Source: Bordetella parapertussis
GTDB lineage: Bacteria > Pseudomonadota > Gammaproteobacteria > Burkholderiales > SG8-39
DNA length: 40,310 nucleotides
Direction of reading: 5' to 3'
Assembly (NCBI GenBank): GCA_945897475.1
Contig: CAMDFL010000021.1
Span: 1 to 40,310, forward strand
This document shows positions 23,792 to 32,065 of this stretch, one piece after another. How positions within the stretch are numbered: position 1 is the stretch's first letter; the number at the start of each line of letters is the position of its first letter. The position numbers were made by a program, and so were the translations under genes. Under the pieces are notes generated by a model. That model did not search any database, was not told the origin of the DNA, and saw only the letters and a program-made list of their open reading frames with translations.

Positions 23792-24655
23792 TTGTCGCGC
23801 CATTTCAAAGACTTCCAATGGAAAAGCATCGTGAACACAGCCACCGCCAATAGTTCAAGCACATCCTCCAGTGTCACCCCGGGAATTAAGACAACCAGCA
23901 TCAAGGCCGACGGCATAGACATCCGCTGCCTGGAAGCCGGCAGTGGCCAACCGCTGGTGTATCTGCACGGCGCCGGCGGCCTGAGATTATCGGTGGCACA
24001 TCGCGCGCTGGCAGAAAACCACCACTTGATCGCCCTGGAATTGCCGGGTTTCGGCAAAACGCCCGCCAATGCGACGCACACCTCCGCGCGTGCCATTGCT
24101 GCAACCATGGCAAACGCCGTGCGGGCGCTGGGCATCGAAGCCTGCGCGCTGATGGGGCATTCGCTGGGTGCAAATGTCGCTTTGTGGCTGGCGATCGATC
24201 ATCCGGGATTGGCAAAGACCTTGATCCTGGTCGCACCCACCGCGATCCGCCCGGATGACTCGGGCATCGGAGGCGCACGGCCGAAGGAAGTGGCGGCGCA
24301 AAATCCGGCTCATTTGTGGTTCAGCGAAGTCGTCGGCGGCGACTCGCTCGCGGCCGTACGCGGACTCGCGCAAACACTGAGTGGCCCGCCACGCGACGCG
24401 GAACTCGAGAAAGCCATGGGCGGCGTCGCGGTGCCGGTGCTTGTCTTGTTTGGCACCCGCAGCGTCATCGTCTCCACCGACGCGGCGCGCGAGTACACCC
24501 GCGCATTACCCAAGTGCTTCTCCACCTTGGTCTACGATGCCGGGCATGACATCGACCTTGACCGCCCGGAGGCCGTCGCAGCAGTGGTCAGGAACTTTCT
24601 GCAAAATGGCGAATCCTTCATCGTCAATCGGGACAACGGCATGATCAATCCTTGA
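23792..24655 (+). CDS. Alpha/beta hydrolase (MhpC-like)
   Basis: A soluble alpha/beta-hydrolase-fold protein, up to 287 residues. The oxyanion motif is LVYLHGAGG (about 55-63), the nucleophile elbow is ALMGHSLGANVA (Ser124), and the catalytic histidine lies in DAGHDIDLDRPEA near residue 254. The sequence resembles the C-C bond hydrolase/esterase branch, which acts on meta-cleavage products or esters. The first ~30 residues are Ser/Thr-rich and outside the fold, so the true start may be the GTG at 23831 or close to it. It follows the monooxygenase by 36 bp and fits a hydrolytic step after oxygenation or ring opening. The substrate is inferred only from context. Confidence 0.87.
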   Translation: MSRHFKDFQWKSIVNTATANSSSTSSSVTPGIKTTSIKADGIDIRCLEAGSGQPLVYLHGAGGLRLSVAHRALAENHHLIALELPGFGKTPANATHTSARAIAATMANAVRALGIEACALMGHSLGANVALWLAIDHPGLAKTLILVAPTAIRPDDSGIGGARPKEVAAQNPAHLWFSEVVGGDSLAAVRGLAQTLSGPPRDAELEKAMGGVAVPVLVLFGTRSVIVSTDAAREYTRALPKCFSTLVYDAGHDIDLDRPEAVAAVVRNFLQNGESFIVNRDNGMINP

Positions 24656-24698
24656 GAACTGCCAACAATCCCTTTGCAGCAATCAATAAGGTGCAAAC

Positions 24699-25940
24699 AT
24701 GATCAAAAATCCGCATGCGTACACCGTGCCCGCCAGAGACAATGACATTTCCACCTTGCCGGTCGGGGAACGCAATGCCCGTCACGCCGCTGTGCGCGCC
24801 GGATTGCGCGACGCAGGCCTTGCAGGCCTCATCGCCACCGGCAGCAACCTCACCTATCTTACCAACGGCATCTGGGGTGAGCAGTTCGGCGTCGTTACCA
24901 CAGACGAGAACGAAGAATTCGAAGTGGTGCTGCCGTGGCGCTATCTGGTCGATCTGGATGCGAAGGTGGTGACCGATTCGCAAGCATGGGTGAAGCGCGT
25001 CAGTTCGGGCCGCGATCCCACACCGCTCGCCGCGCGCATCAAGCAGGTTGGCCTGGAGGCGGCACGTGTCGGCTTTGCCGGCGAATTGAGCCATCAGGCC
25101 TACGCCTTCCTCATGAATGCCATGCCGGGGCTGCAACTGGTGGACGCGTCGGCCATTCTCAACAATATTCGCACCATCAAGAGCGAAGCGGAAATAGCCC
25201 TCATTGATCGCGCCAACCAGGTATTCACCGCCGCAGTCGTGGCGATCTGTGAGCGGGTGCGCCCCGGCATGAGCGGCCGGCGCGCGGTGGAGATCGGACG
25301 TCAGGCGATGTGGGATGCCGGTGGCGACCTCGACTCCACCTTCACCTTTAATTTCGGCGCCGACCCGGCGCAGAATCCGCTGCTCGCCAATATTCTGCTG
25401 AATGGCCCGATCAAGGATGGCGATGTTGCCACGCTCACCGCACACGCCCACTACCACCACTATGCCGGGCATTCGGATCAGGAGATCGTGTTCGGCGTAC
25501 CCAAACCGCACCATGTGAAGATGTTTGACGCAGTCAAGGCGGTGCGCGATACGGTGTTGAAAACCGTGCGCGACGGCACCACCAATCGCGAGTTATATAA
25601 CGTTTATGAATCGGCCTGCGCGACGGTCGGCTATCTGTCTTCCGAACATGCGCAGATGCACCAGTACGGCATCGATGTGCCGGAGTTTCCCGGCCCGGCT
25701 TTCCGTGTCAAAGAAGCGGGTGACAAAAATGCGGGCAAACCTGCAGGAAAACCTGCTGGTAGACCATTATCCGGCGGCGGCAATTACACCTTGAAGACCG
25801 GCATGATCCTCAGCATCTCTCCGACACTGTGCGACCAGGCCAGCGGTGACCTTTTGCTGGGCGGCACCTCGCTCGCGGTGACCGATAGCGGGTTCCGCGA
25901 ACTGGGCGCACGGCCGGTGGAACTGCTGGTCGCGGGATAG
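24699..25940 (+). CDS. M24 (creatinase/aminopeptidase P fold) family protein lacking metal ligands
   Basis: A 413-residue two-domain protein: a creatinase N-domain (about 20-150) and a pita-bread M24 domain (about 160-410). The five M24 metal ligands (D, D, H, E, E) correspond by my alignment to Thr247, His258, His321, Ser374 and Arg400, so only the histidine survives. The PH motif that supplies creatinase's catalytic histidine reads NPLL (226-229). A canonical dinuclear metallopeptidase is therefore unlikely. Residues 345-358 (AGKPAGKPAGRP) are a short repetitive insertion not typical of the fold. In this operon it may hydrolyse or isomerise a C-N compound, as creatinase and ectoine hydrolase relatives do, or act non-catalytically. 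Confidence 0.85.
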   Translation: MIKNPHAYTVPARDNDISTLPVGERNARHAAVRAGLRDAGLAGLIATGSNLTYLTNGIWGEQFGVVTTDENEEFEVVLPWRYLVDLDAKVVTDSQAWVKRVSSGRDPTPLAARIKQVGLEAARVGFAGELSHQAYAFLMNAMPGLQLVDASAILNNIRTIKSEAEIALIDRANQVFTAAVVAICERVRPGMSGRRAVEIGRQAMWDAGGDLDSTFTFNFGADPAQNPLLANILLNGPIKDGDVATLTAHAHYHHYAGHSDQEIVFGVPKPHHVKMFDAVKAVRDTVLKTVRDGTTNRELYNVYESACATVGYLSSEHAQMHQYGIDVPEFPGPAFRVKEAGDKNAGKPAGKPAGRPLSGGGNYTLKTGMILSISPTLCDQASGDLLLGGTSLAVTDSGFRELGARPVELLVAG

Positions 25941-25949
25941 GGTTCAACG

Positions 25950-26906
25950 ATGACATTGCTCTTGAAGGCCACGGAAGTCGCGCCGCTCATCGACATGGCG
26001 CAAGCCATCACGCTCACTGAAGAGGCCTTGAAAGAGCAATCGCGCGGCAAGGTCGCGGTGCATGCGCCGTATCACCTGCCGGTCCCCGAAGGCGCATTGC
26101 GTGTGGTCTCCGGCGTGCTGCTCGACACCGGCCGCATGGGCATTCGCTTTGGCCCTGCATTGGGCCTCACGCCGCCCAGCGGACAACGCAATCACGTGGC
26201 CGCGCTCTACGGCCTCGACGGCGCATTGATTGCATTGGTTGCCTACCCGTTCAACACCCTGCGTACCGGCGCGACGGTGGGCGCCGCGGTCCGGCACCTG
26301 GCCCCGCAACGATCGCTCAAACTCGGCCTGCTGGGCACCGGGCGCAATGCGGTCGCGCTGCTCGAAGGCATCGCCTGCGTGCGCGACATCGACGAGATCC
26401 GCGTATTCAGTCGCGATGCCGATCGACGCACGCGTTTCGCCGCGGATGCCGCCCGCGCACTTGGCCGACCCTTGCTTGCCGTGGACAGCGGCGAACAGGC
26501 GGTGGCCGGCATGGATATTGTGCTGGTGGCCACCAGCTCGCGCGAGCCGGTGTTCGATCCCGTATGGCTCGAGCCTGGTTGCCTGGTTACCAGCATGGGA
26601 CCGATCGGTGAATTGCCACCGTCGCTTTTCCTCGCGCCAGGCCGAAAGTTTGTCAGCAGCATGGATCAGGAGAAAGCGCCGCTGCGGCCGAGTTTCCTCG
26701 TTGATCTGGTGCGTCAGGGCAAGGTCAAGTGGGAGGACATCGAGGAGCTTGGCGATCTCATCACTGGAAAACGCCCGCCGTTGCAGGCATCCAATCAGGT
26801 CACGGTATTTCACGAGTCCGCCGGCGGCGCCGGCGATATCATGTTCGCCAACTGGGTGTATGAGGAAGCCCGGCGCCGCGGCCTGGGGCAGGAAGTGTCG
26901 TTCTGA
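25950..26906 (+). CDS. Ornithine cyclodeaminase / mu-crystallin family protein
   Basis: A 318-residue NAD(P)-dependent protein of the OCD/mu-crystallin family. The characteristic FNTLRTGATVGAA (about 93-105) and the Rossmann motif LKLGLLGTGRNAVALLEG are present, as is VFHESAGGAGDI near the C-terminus. Members include ornithine cyclodeaminase, alanine dehydrogenase, ketimine reductases and tauropine dehydrogenase, and all act on an amino acid, imine or 2-oxo acid. The gene starts only nine bases after the M24 gene, so the two are likely co-expressed. It suggests that an amino or imino acid intermediate arises in the pathway; the exact reaction cannot be chosen from the sequence. Confidence 0.9.
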   Translation: MTLLLKATEVAPLIDMAQAITLTEEALKEQSRGKVAVHAPYHLPVPEGALRVVSGVLLDTGRMGIRFGPALGLTPPSGQRNHVAALYGLDGALIALVAYPFNTLRTGATVGAAVRHLAPQRSLKLGLLGTGRNAVALLEGIACVRDIDEIRVFSRDADRRTRFAADAARALGRPLLAVDSGEQAVAGMDIVLVATSSREPVFDPVWLEPGCLVTSMGPIGELPPSLFLAPGRKFVSSMDQEKAPLRPSFLVDLVRQGKVKWEDIEELGDLITGKRPPLQASNQVTVFHESAGGAGDIMFANWVYEEARRRGLGQEVSF

Positions 26907-26942
26907 GCGCTGCGGCGCATACTTTTTTTCGGAGGAGCCTTT

Positions 26943-28031
26943 ATGAAGCAAATCAGCACACGCACCGGCCGGGCATTCGGCCTGGCGATACTCATCGCGC
27001 TATCCATTCTCGGCAGCGCCCAGGCACAACAAGGTCGCTCGCCAGCTCTTGATGCGCTGGTGAAAGCGGCACAGAACGAAAAGACACTGAACGTGGTCTG
27101 GGGGCCATCGCTGGGGGCGGCCGCCGGCGCCCGTGCCCTGCAGGAGGCCCTGAACAAGCGCTACGGCATCAACATCGCCATCAACTACACGCCAGGCCCA
27201 TCCTTCCCGCAGATGGCGAGCCGCGTGATTCAGGAGATTCAGGCGGGCCGACCCAATTCGACCGATGTGTCACTCGGTGCCGAGACCACCATGATCTCGC
27301 TGATGTCCGCCAACGCGCTGCAACAGATCAACTGGCGCGAGGCTTTCCCGCACATCCGCCCCGAAATGCTGACCAAGAACGGCGAGTCGGTGCAGGTGGT
27401 CACCCTGTTCACCGGCATTTACTACAACACCCGCTTCATCAAGGCCGACGAAGTGCCGAAGAAAATGATGGATGTGTTCAATCCGAAATGGAAAGGCAAG
27501 ATCGCCTCCACGCCCTATGCCGGCACTTTTGACCGCCTGGCGATGCAATTCGGCCCTGAGACCATCCGCCCGATCGTGCAGAAAACATCCGAATGGGCCG
27601 GGGGCCTGATCCGTTGCGGCGAATACGAGCGACTGGCAAGCGGCGAATTCATCATGTTCTTTTTCGATTGCGGCCGCGGCGATGAGCGCCTCTCGGTGAA
27701 AAACGGCGGGCCGATGGACACGGCGACTCTCGAGGACGCGGCGATCACCACCAACTGGTTCCTGGGCATTCCGAAGAACAGCACCAAGCCGAATCTGGCG
27801 AAACTGTTTGTCGGTTTTGTCGCCAGCGAAGAAGGCCAGAAGATCACCCAGCAGCATGGCTTCACCTCGACGCATTTTGTGGCCGGCACCGCTGCAAATG
27901 CGCAGGCCAAGGCGCTCGAAGCGAAGGGCGTTAAACTGATTACCCACTCGATTGATCTCCTGATGACGCGCGAACCCGAGATGGAGCGCTACCGGGTCGA
28001 GTATCAGAAGATGATGCAAACCCGGAAATAG
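26943..28031 (+). CDS. Iron(III)-type ABC transporter substrate-binding protein
   Basis: A 362-residue periplasmic binding protein of the FbpA/extracellular type 1 (putrescine/iron) superfamily. The signal peptide covers about residues 1-28 (SILGSAQAQQ). The mature part shows KAAQNEKTLNVVWG, then STDVSLGAE, IYYNTRFI and NPKWKGKIAS, which are typical of the AfuA/FbpA-like proteins. Tyrosines that bind iron in true FbpA are not obvious here, and many family members take up organic acids or phosphonates. The gene has the best ribosome site in the operon (GGAGGAG before ATG). It is followed by its permease and, after a hydrolase gene, its ATPase. Confidence 0.88.
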   Translation: MKQISTRTGRAFGLAILIALSILGSAQAQQGRSPALDALVKAAQNEKTLNVVWGPSLGAAAGARALQEALNKRYGINIAINYTPGPSFPQMASRVIQEIQAGRPNSTDVSLGAETTMISLMSANALQQINWREAFPHIRPEMLTKNGESVQVVTLFTGIYYNTRFIKADEVPKKMMDVFNPKWKGKIASTPYAGTFDRLAMQFGPETIRPIVQKTSEWAGGLIRCGEYERLASGEFIMFFFDCGRGDERLSVKNGGPMDTATLEDAAITTNWFLGIPKNSTKPNLAKLFVGFVASEEGQKITQQHGFTSTHFVAGTAANAQAKALEAKGVKLITHSIDLLMTREPEMERYRVEYQKMMQTRK

Positions 28032-28036
28032 ATCGC

Positions 28037-29821
28037 ATGACGAACCTGGCACCCGCCGCACCACAGGGGCGAGCGCCCGATCCAAGCCCCGGCAAAATCG
28101 AGGCGGCGCTGCATTACCTGGCCGGACGACCTCTGGTGTATGTGTTTGCCGCGATCCCGCTGGCCATCGTGCTGTTGCTGCTGGGCGTGATCGTCTATGT
28201 CAGTTTTCTCGAGAATCTCAATGATGGTTTACGCGGCGCGCTCACGCTGCGCCATTTCGAGGCGCTTACCGGCGACCCGCTGATCTACAGCGCGCTGTGG
28301 AACACCGCAGGCTTCACCCTCGTTACGGTGATCACCGCGATGTTGCTTGGTGGCAGCATCGCCTGGCTGGTGGAGCGCACCGACCTGCCGGGTAAGCGCC
28401 TGGTCTATCTGTTCATGACCATCGGCCTTTTGGTACCGACGTTTTTCATGGCGATGGGCTGGGTATTTTTCCTGCACCCGCGCATCGGCATGTTCAATGT
28501 GTGGATGATGAAGCTCTTTAACCTCGAAAATGCCCCGTTCAGCATTGCCAATGTGGTGGGCATGGGCTGGGTGGAAGGTTTGGGCCTGGCATCGCTTGCC
28601 TTCATGATGACCAGCCCGATTTTCAAGGCGCTCAATCCCTCGCTGGAAGAAGCCGCCACCGTGCATGGCCTCGGACGCTGGGCGACGATCACCCGGGTGA
28701 TTCTGCCGCTCACCTGGCCGGCTCTGCTGGCCAGCGCCATCTACATATCGGTGATTGCTTTTGCGGCTTTCGAGGTGCCGGCAATCATCGGGCTGGGCAA
28801 CAGGATCTTCACCTTTGCCACCGTGGTCTACGTCAAAGTGACGCCGGATCAGGGGGTGCCCAACTATGGCCTTGTGGGCGCGGTCAGTGTGCTCCTGATC
28901 GTGATTTCCGCGTTTCTCTCCTGGTGGTATTTCCGCGTCATCCGCCTGTCGCACCGCTACGGTGTGGTGCAGGGTCGCGGCTACCAGCCCAAACTGATTG
29001 CGCTGGGGGGCAAAGTCTGGCTTTGCTGGGCGGGCTTGTTGCTGTATTTCCTGCTCTCCAAGCTGATGCCGCTCACGCTGATGATCTGGGCGTCGCTGCT
29101 CCCGTATTTCCAGCCGTTCTCGATGCAGGCGCTGCAGAGCGTTTCGCTGCAGAATTTTTCCGTCATCGACTGGAATCTCGTTTGGCGCGGCGGCATCAAC
29201 ACGCTGGTGCTGGTATTTGCAGTGCCCACCCTTGCGCTGGTCTTTGGCACCGCGATCTCCTGGATCGTGGTGCGCTCGGGTTTGCGCGGCCGCTTTCTCT
29301 ACGACTGGGTGGCGTTTCTGCCACATGCGGTGCCCAATCTGATTTTTGCGCTGGCCGCAGTCATCGTGGCGCTGTTCGTCCTGCCCAAGGGTTTTCCCTT
29401 GTACGGTACTTTGACAATTCTGGTGATCGTGTTTGTGCTGGTGCGTATCAGCCTGGTAACGCGTGTCCTGAACGGCGCCCTATTGCAGATCAATCGCGAA
29501 CTGGAAGAGGCTGCCTATGTGAGCGGCTTGGGCACGCTGCCGACCATGTGGAAGGTGATGATGCCCTTGGTGCTGCCGGCCATCATCAATTTGTGGATCT
29601 GGAACGCGTTGCTCTCCTACCGCGAGCTCACCATTGCCACCTTCATGGTGACCCAGGAAAACATCACCCTTCCGGTGGTGGTGTGGGGCATGTGGAATGG
29701 CGGCCTGGCCGGTCAGGCCGCCGCGGTGTCGCTGGTGTTCATTGCGCTTCTTGTTCCGCTGGTGGCGCTCTACTGGGGCTTGCGCGCCAAGTCCGGATTC
29801 GAATACACGCCGCGCGCTTGA
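28037..29821 (+). CDS. Iron(III)-type ABC transporter permease (two fused permease halves)
   Basis: A 594-residue inner-membrane permease containing two homologous halves, as in FbpB/AfuB proteins, with about twelve hydrophobic segments. Each half carries an EAA loop: LEEAATVHGLGRWATITRVI (about 208-227) in the first and LEEAAYVSGLGTLPTMWKVM (about 492-511) in the second; the first continues LPLTWPALLAS. Both contact the ATPase. The gene follows its binding protein by five bases. A pair of halves in one polypeptide explains why only one permease gene is present in this transporter. Confidence 0.93.
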   Translation: MTNLAPAAPQGRAPDPSPGKIEAALHYLAGRPLVYVFAAIPLAIVLLLLGVIVYVSFLENLNDGLRGALTLRHFEALTGDPLIYSALWNTAGFTLVTVITAMLLGGSIAWLVERTDLPGKRLVYLFMTIGLLVPTFFMAMGWVFFLHPRIGMFNVWMMKLFNLENAPFSIANVVGMGWVEGLGLASLAFMMTSPIFKALNPSLEEAATVHGLGRWATITRVILPLTWPALLASAIYISVIAFAAFEVPAIIGLGNRIFTFATVVYVKVTPDQGVPNYGLVGAVSVLLIVISAFLSWWYFRVIRLSHRYGVVQGRGYQPKLIALGGKVWLCWAGLLLYFLLSKLMPLTLMIWASLLPYFQPFSMQALQSVSLQNFSVIDWNLVWRGGINTLVLVFAVPTLALVFGTAISWIVVRSGLRGRFLYDWVAFLPHAVPNLIFALAAVIVALFVLPKGFPLYGTLTILVIVFVLVRISLVTRVLNGALLQINRELEEAAYVSGLGTLPTMWKVMMPLVLPAIINLWIWNALLSYRELTIATFMVTQENITLPVVVWGMWNGGLAGQAAAVSLVFIALLVPLVALYWGLRAKSGFEYTPRA

Positions 29822-29835
29822 GGCATGAGGAAAAT

Positions 29836-30963
29836 ATGATTGTCCAGGAACCCGCCACATTGACCACCCAGGACGGGGTGAGTTTTCCAGCCACGCTGCA
29901 TCGCGATGCCGGGCGCCAGTGCCGCACCGCGTTCGTCATGATGCATCCGAGTTCCGACTGGCAGCAGCAGTTTCTGCTCGGGCTGCTCGCGGCGCGCGGC
30001 TTTGGCGCCCTGGGCTGTGCCAATCGTTATGCCAGCCGCGAGGCAGAGTTGCTGCTCGAACACACGCTGCTCGACTGGGCTGCCTGCGTCGATCACCTGC
30101 GTGACCAGGGCTACAGGAACGTTATCGGCATCGGCTACAGCGGCGGCGGCGAAATTGCCGCAGGTTTCCAGAGCGAAGCCGTGATGCCGACCATCAAGGG
30201 CACCTGCATGGGGGGGCCACCGGACATCACCGGAGCCCGACTTTCCCCCATGGACGGCCTGGTGATGTTCAACGCGCACGCCGGCCGGCCGCACAGCGTG
30301 ACCCTTAGTCTTGATCCTTCGGTGGGGGGTGACAGCGGCAACGACCCGCTGCAATACGATGCGTCTCTCGACATGTTCAATCCGCGGAACGCTCCGCCAT
30401 TCTCCGATGAGTTCCGGAAACGCTACCGCGCGGCACAGGTGGAACGCAACCACAGGATCACGCGCTGGTGCCAGGCGACGCTGAGATCGATCAAGATTGC
30501 CGGCAATCCGCTGATGACCGACATACCGTTCATCGTGCATCGCACCGACGCCAATCTGACCTTTCTTGATGCTCCCGTGGACACGGTCACGAAGAAGGAA
30601 AGCACTCGCTGGGGTCTGGATGCGCGCACCGCCAATTACACGCCCGGCCCGTTGCGCGGCAATGCCACGCGGCTGATGGTCGTTACACATGCCTCCTGGC
30701 TGAGTCAACGATCGCTGGCGACCTCGCAATTCGACGTGTTGCGCTTCATGCCGCAATGTCACCTGCCCACCCTGGTGGTTTGGGGCACCGCCGATGCCGC
30801 CGGCTCGGCGCAGTCGAAAAAAATATTCAATGCCTCACCCGACCTAGGGAAAAAATTTGTTGCTGTAGACGGCGCCACGCATTTCATGCGCGGACAGGCC
30901 GAATTACAGGCCCAGGTTGCCGACCACATCAGCGCCTGGATACAAGAACGGGGATTGGATTGA
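29836..30963 (+). CDS. Alpha/beta hydrolase-fold protein
   Basis: A 375-residue protein with an alpha/beta hydrolase core. VIGIGYSGGGEIAAG contains a GxSxG nucleophile elbow (Ser102), AFVMMHPSSDWQQQ is the oxyanion region, and LPTLVVWGTADAAGS plus VAVDGATHFMRGQ supply the likely acid and catalytic histidine. A large insertion (about 125-255) sits between the elbow and the C-terminal strands. I cannot place it in a named hydrolase family. The gene is embedded between the permease and ATPase genes of the second transporter, with tight spacing (14 bp and 4 bp), so its substrate is probably linked to what that transporter imports. The start at ATG 29836 has GAGG upstream. Confidence 0.78.
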   Translation: MIVQEPATLTTQDGVSFPATLHRDAGRQCRTAFVMMHPSSDWQQQFLLGLLAARGFGALGCANRYASREAELLLEHTLLDWAACVDHLRDQGYRNVIGIGYSGGGEIAAGFQSEAVMPTIKGTCMGGPPDITGARLSPMDGLVMFNAHAGRPHSVTLSLDPSVGGDSGNDPLQYDASLDMFNPRNAPPFSDEFRKRYRAAQVERNHRITRWCQATLRSIKIAGNPLMTDIPFIVHRTDANLTFLDAPVDTVTKKESTRWGLDARTANYTPGPLRGNATRLMVVTHASWLSQRSLATSQFDVLRFMPQCHLPTLVVWGTADAAGSAQSKKIFNASPDLGKKFVAVDGATHFMRGQAELQAQVADHISAWIQERGLD

Positions 30964-30967
30964 ACCC

Positions 30968-32065
30968 ATGATCAGAATCAGCAAGTTAAAAAAGGAATTC
31001 CCCGCCAAAGAAGGCGTGTTCACCGCGCTGCACGGCATCGATCTTGAAGTCGCTCGCGGCGAATTTTTTGTGCTGCTCGGCCCGAGCGGTTCCGGCAAAT
31101 CCACGCTACTGCGTTGTGTGGCGGGCATCGATACGCCACAAGACGGCGAATTGCACCTCGATAACCGGCTGATTTTTTCTGCGGAGAAAAATGTCCTGGT
31201 TCGCCCGGAAGACCGTGGCCTGGGCATGGTGTTCCAGTCTTATGCGGTGTGGCCCCACATGACTGTGTATCAGAATGTCGCGCTGCCGCTGACACATGGC
31301 ACGCGCAAGATCGCGCCGGGCAAGGTGCGCGACCGCGTCATGCATGCACTCTCGCTGGTACAGATGGAGTCTTTCGCCGACCGGCCGGTTCCTTATCTGA
31401 GCGGCGGGCAGCAGCAGCGCGTCGCGCTGGCAAGGGCGCTGGCGGTGGAACCGGTCGTGCTGTTGATGGACGAACCGCTCTCCAATCTGGACGCGCGGTT
31501 GCGCGAAGAGGTGCGGCATCAGATCCTCGCTGTAACAAAACGGGTTGGCGTGACGGTGCTCTATGTCACTCACGACCAGACCGAAGCGCTCTCTCTGGGG
31601 GATCGTGTCGCCGTGATGCATCAGGGACGCATCCTGCAGATTGCGCCGCCTAACGATTTGTTCAGCCGTCCCGCCAGCGACATCGTTGCCGACTTCCTCG
31701 GCAAAGTGAATTGGCTGGAAGGCAACGTCACCTCCCGGGGTGAAATCGATTCGGCCATCGGCAGAATTCACGCGGACACCGGCGACCGGCAGGGCAAAGT
31801 GCGCATTGGCATCCGCCCCTCAAGCCTTCAGGTTTCCGAGACGCCCACCGGCGAACCCAACGAATTCAGCGCCAAGGTGCGCGGCGAAGCATTTCTTGGC
31901 GAGCAGATCGAACTGGAATTGATCCTCGCAGGTGAAACCGCGCTGGAACTGCATGCGCCGCGGCGAGCCAGGGTGCGTTGGCTCGACAAACAAGTATTCT
32001 GTCGTGTCGATGCCTCTGAAGTCCTTGTCTACCCCATTCAAACCACCCAGGCCAATCATGATTGA
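30968..32065 (+). CDS. Iron(III)/spermidine-type ABC transporter ATP-binding protein
   Basis: A 365-residue ATPase of the FbpC/PotA (CUT1-like) class. It has Walker A LLGPSGSGKSTLLRC, Q-loop VFQSYAVWPHMTV, signature YLSGGQQQRVALARAL, Walker B VLLMDEPLSNLD, and the switch region YVTHDQTEALSLGD. A C-terminal TOBE-like regulatory domain follows from about residue 245 (KVRIGIRPSSLQV). It completes the second importer with the binding protein and fused permease upstream. The start at 30968 is four bases after the hydrolase stop. Its 3' end overlaps the next gene by eight bases. Confidence 0.93.
   Translation: MIRISKLKKEFPAKEGVFTALHGIDLEVARGEFFVLLGPSGSGKSTLLRCVAGIDTPQDGELHLDNRLIFSAEKNVLVRPEDRGLGMVFQSYAVWPHMTVYQNVALPLTHGTRKIAPGKVRDRVMHALSLVQMESFADRPVPYLSGGQQQRVALARALAVEPVVLLMDEPLSNLDARLREEVRHQILAVTKRVGVTVLYVTHDQTEALSLGDRVAVMHQGRILQIAPPNDLFSRPASDIVADFLGKVNWLEGNVTSRGEIDSAIGRIHADTGDRQGKVRIGIRPSSLQVSETPTGEPNEFSAKVRGEAFLGEQIELELILAGETALELHAPRRARVRWLDKQVFCRVDASEVLVYPIQTTQANHD

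Noticed and set aside
25944-26951. Long open frame antisense to the ornithine cyclodeaminase-family gene
   Set aside because: The sense strand encodes a well-conserved OCD-family protein; the antisense product has shadow-like composition.
28229-29326. Long open frame antisense to the fused permease gene
   Set aside because: The product is His/Gln/Arg-rich, typical of the reverse complement of a membrane protein gene.
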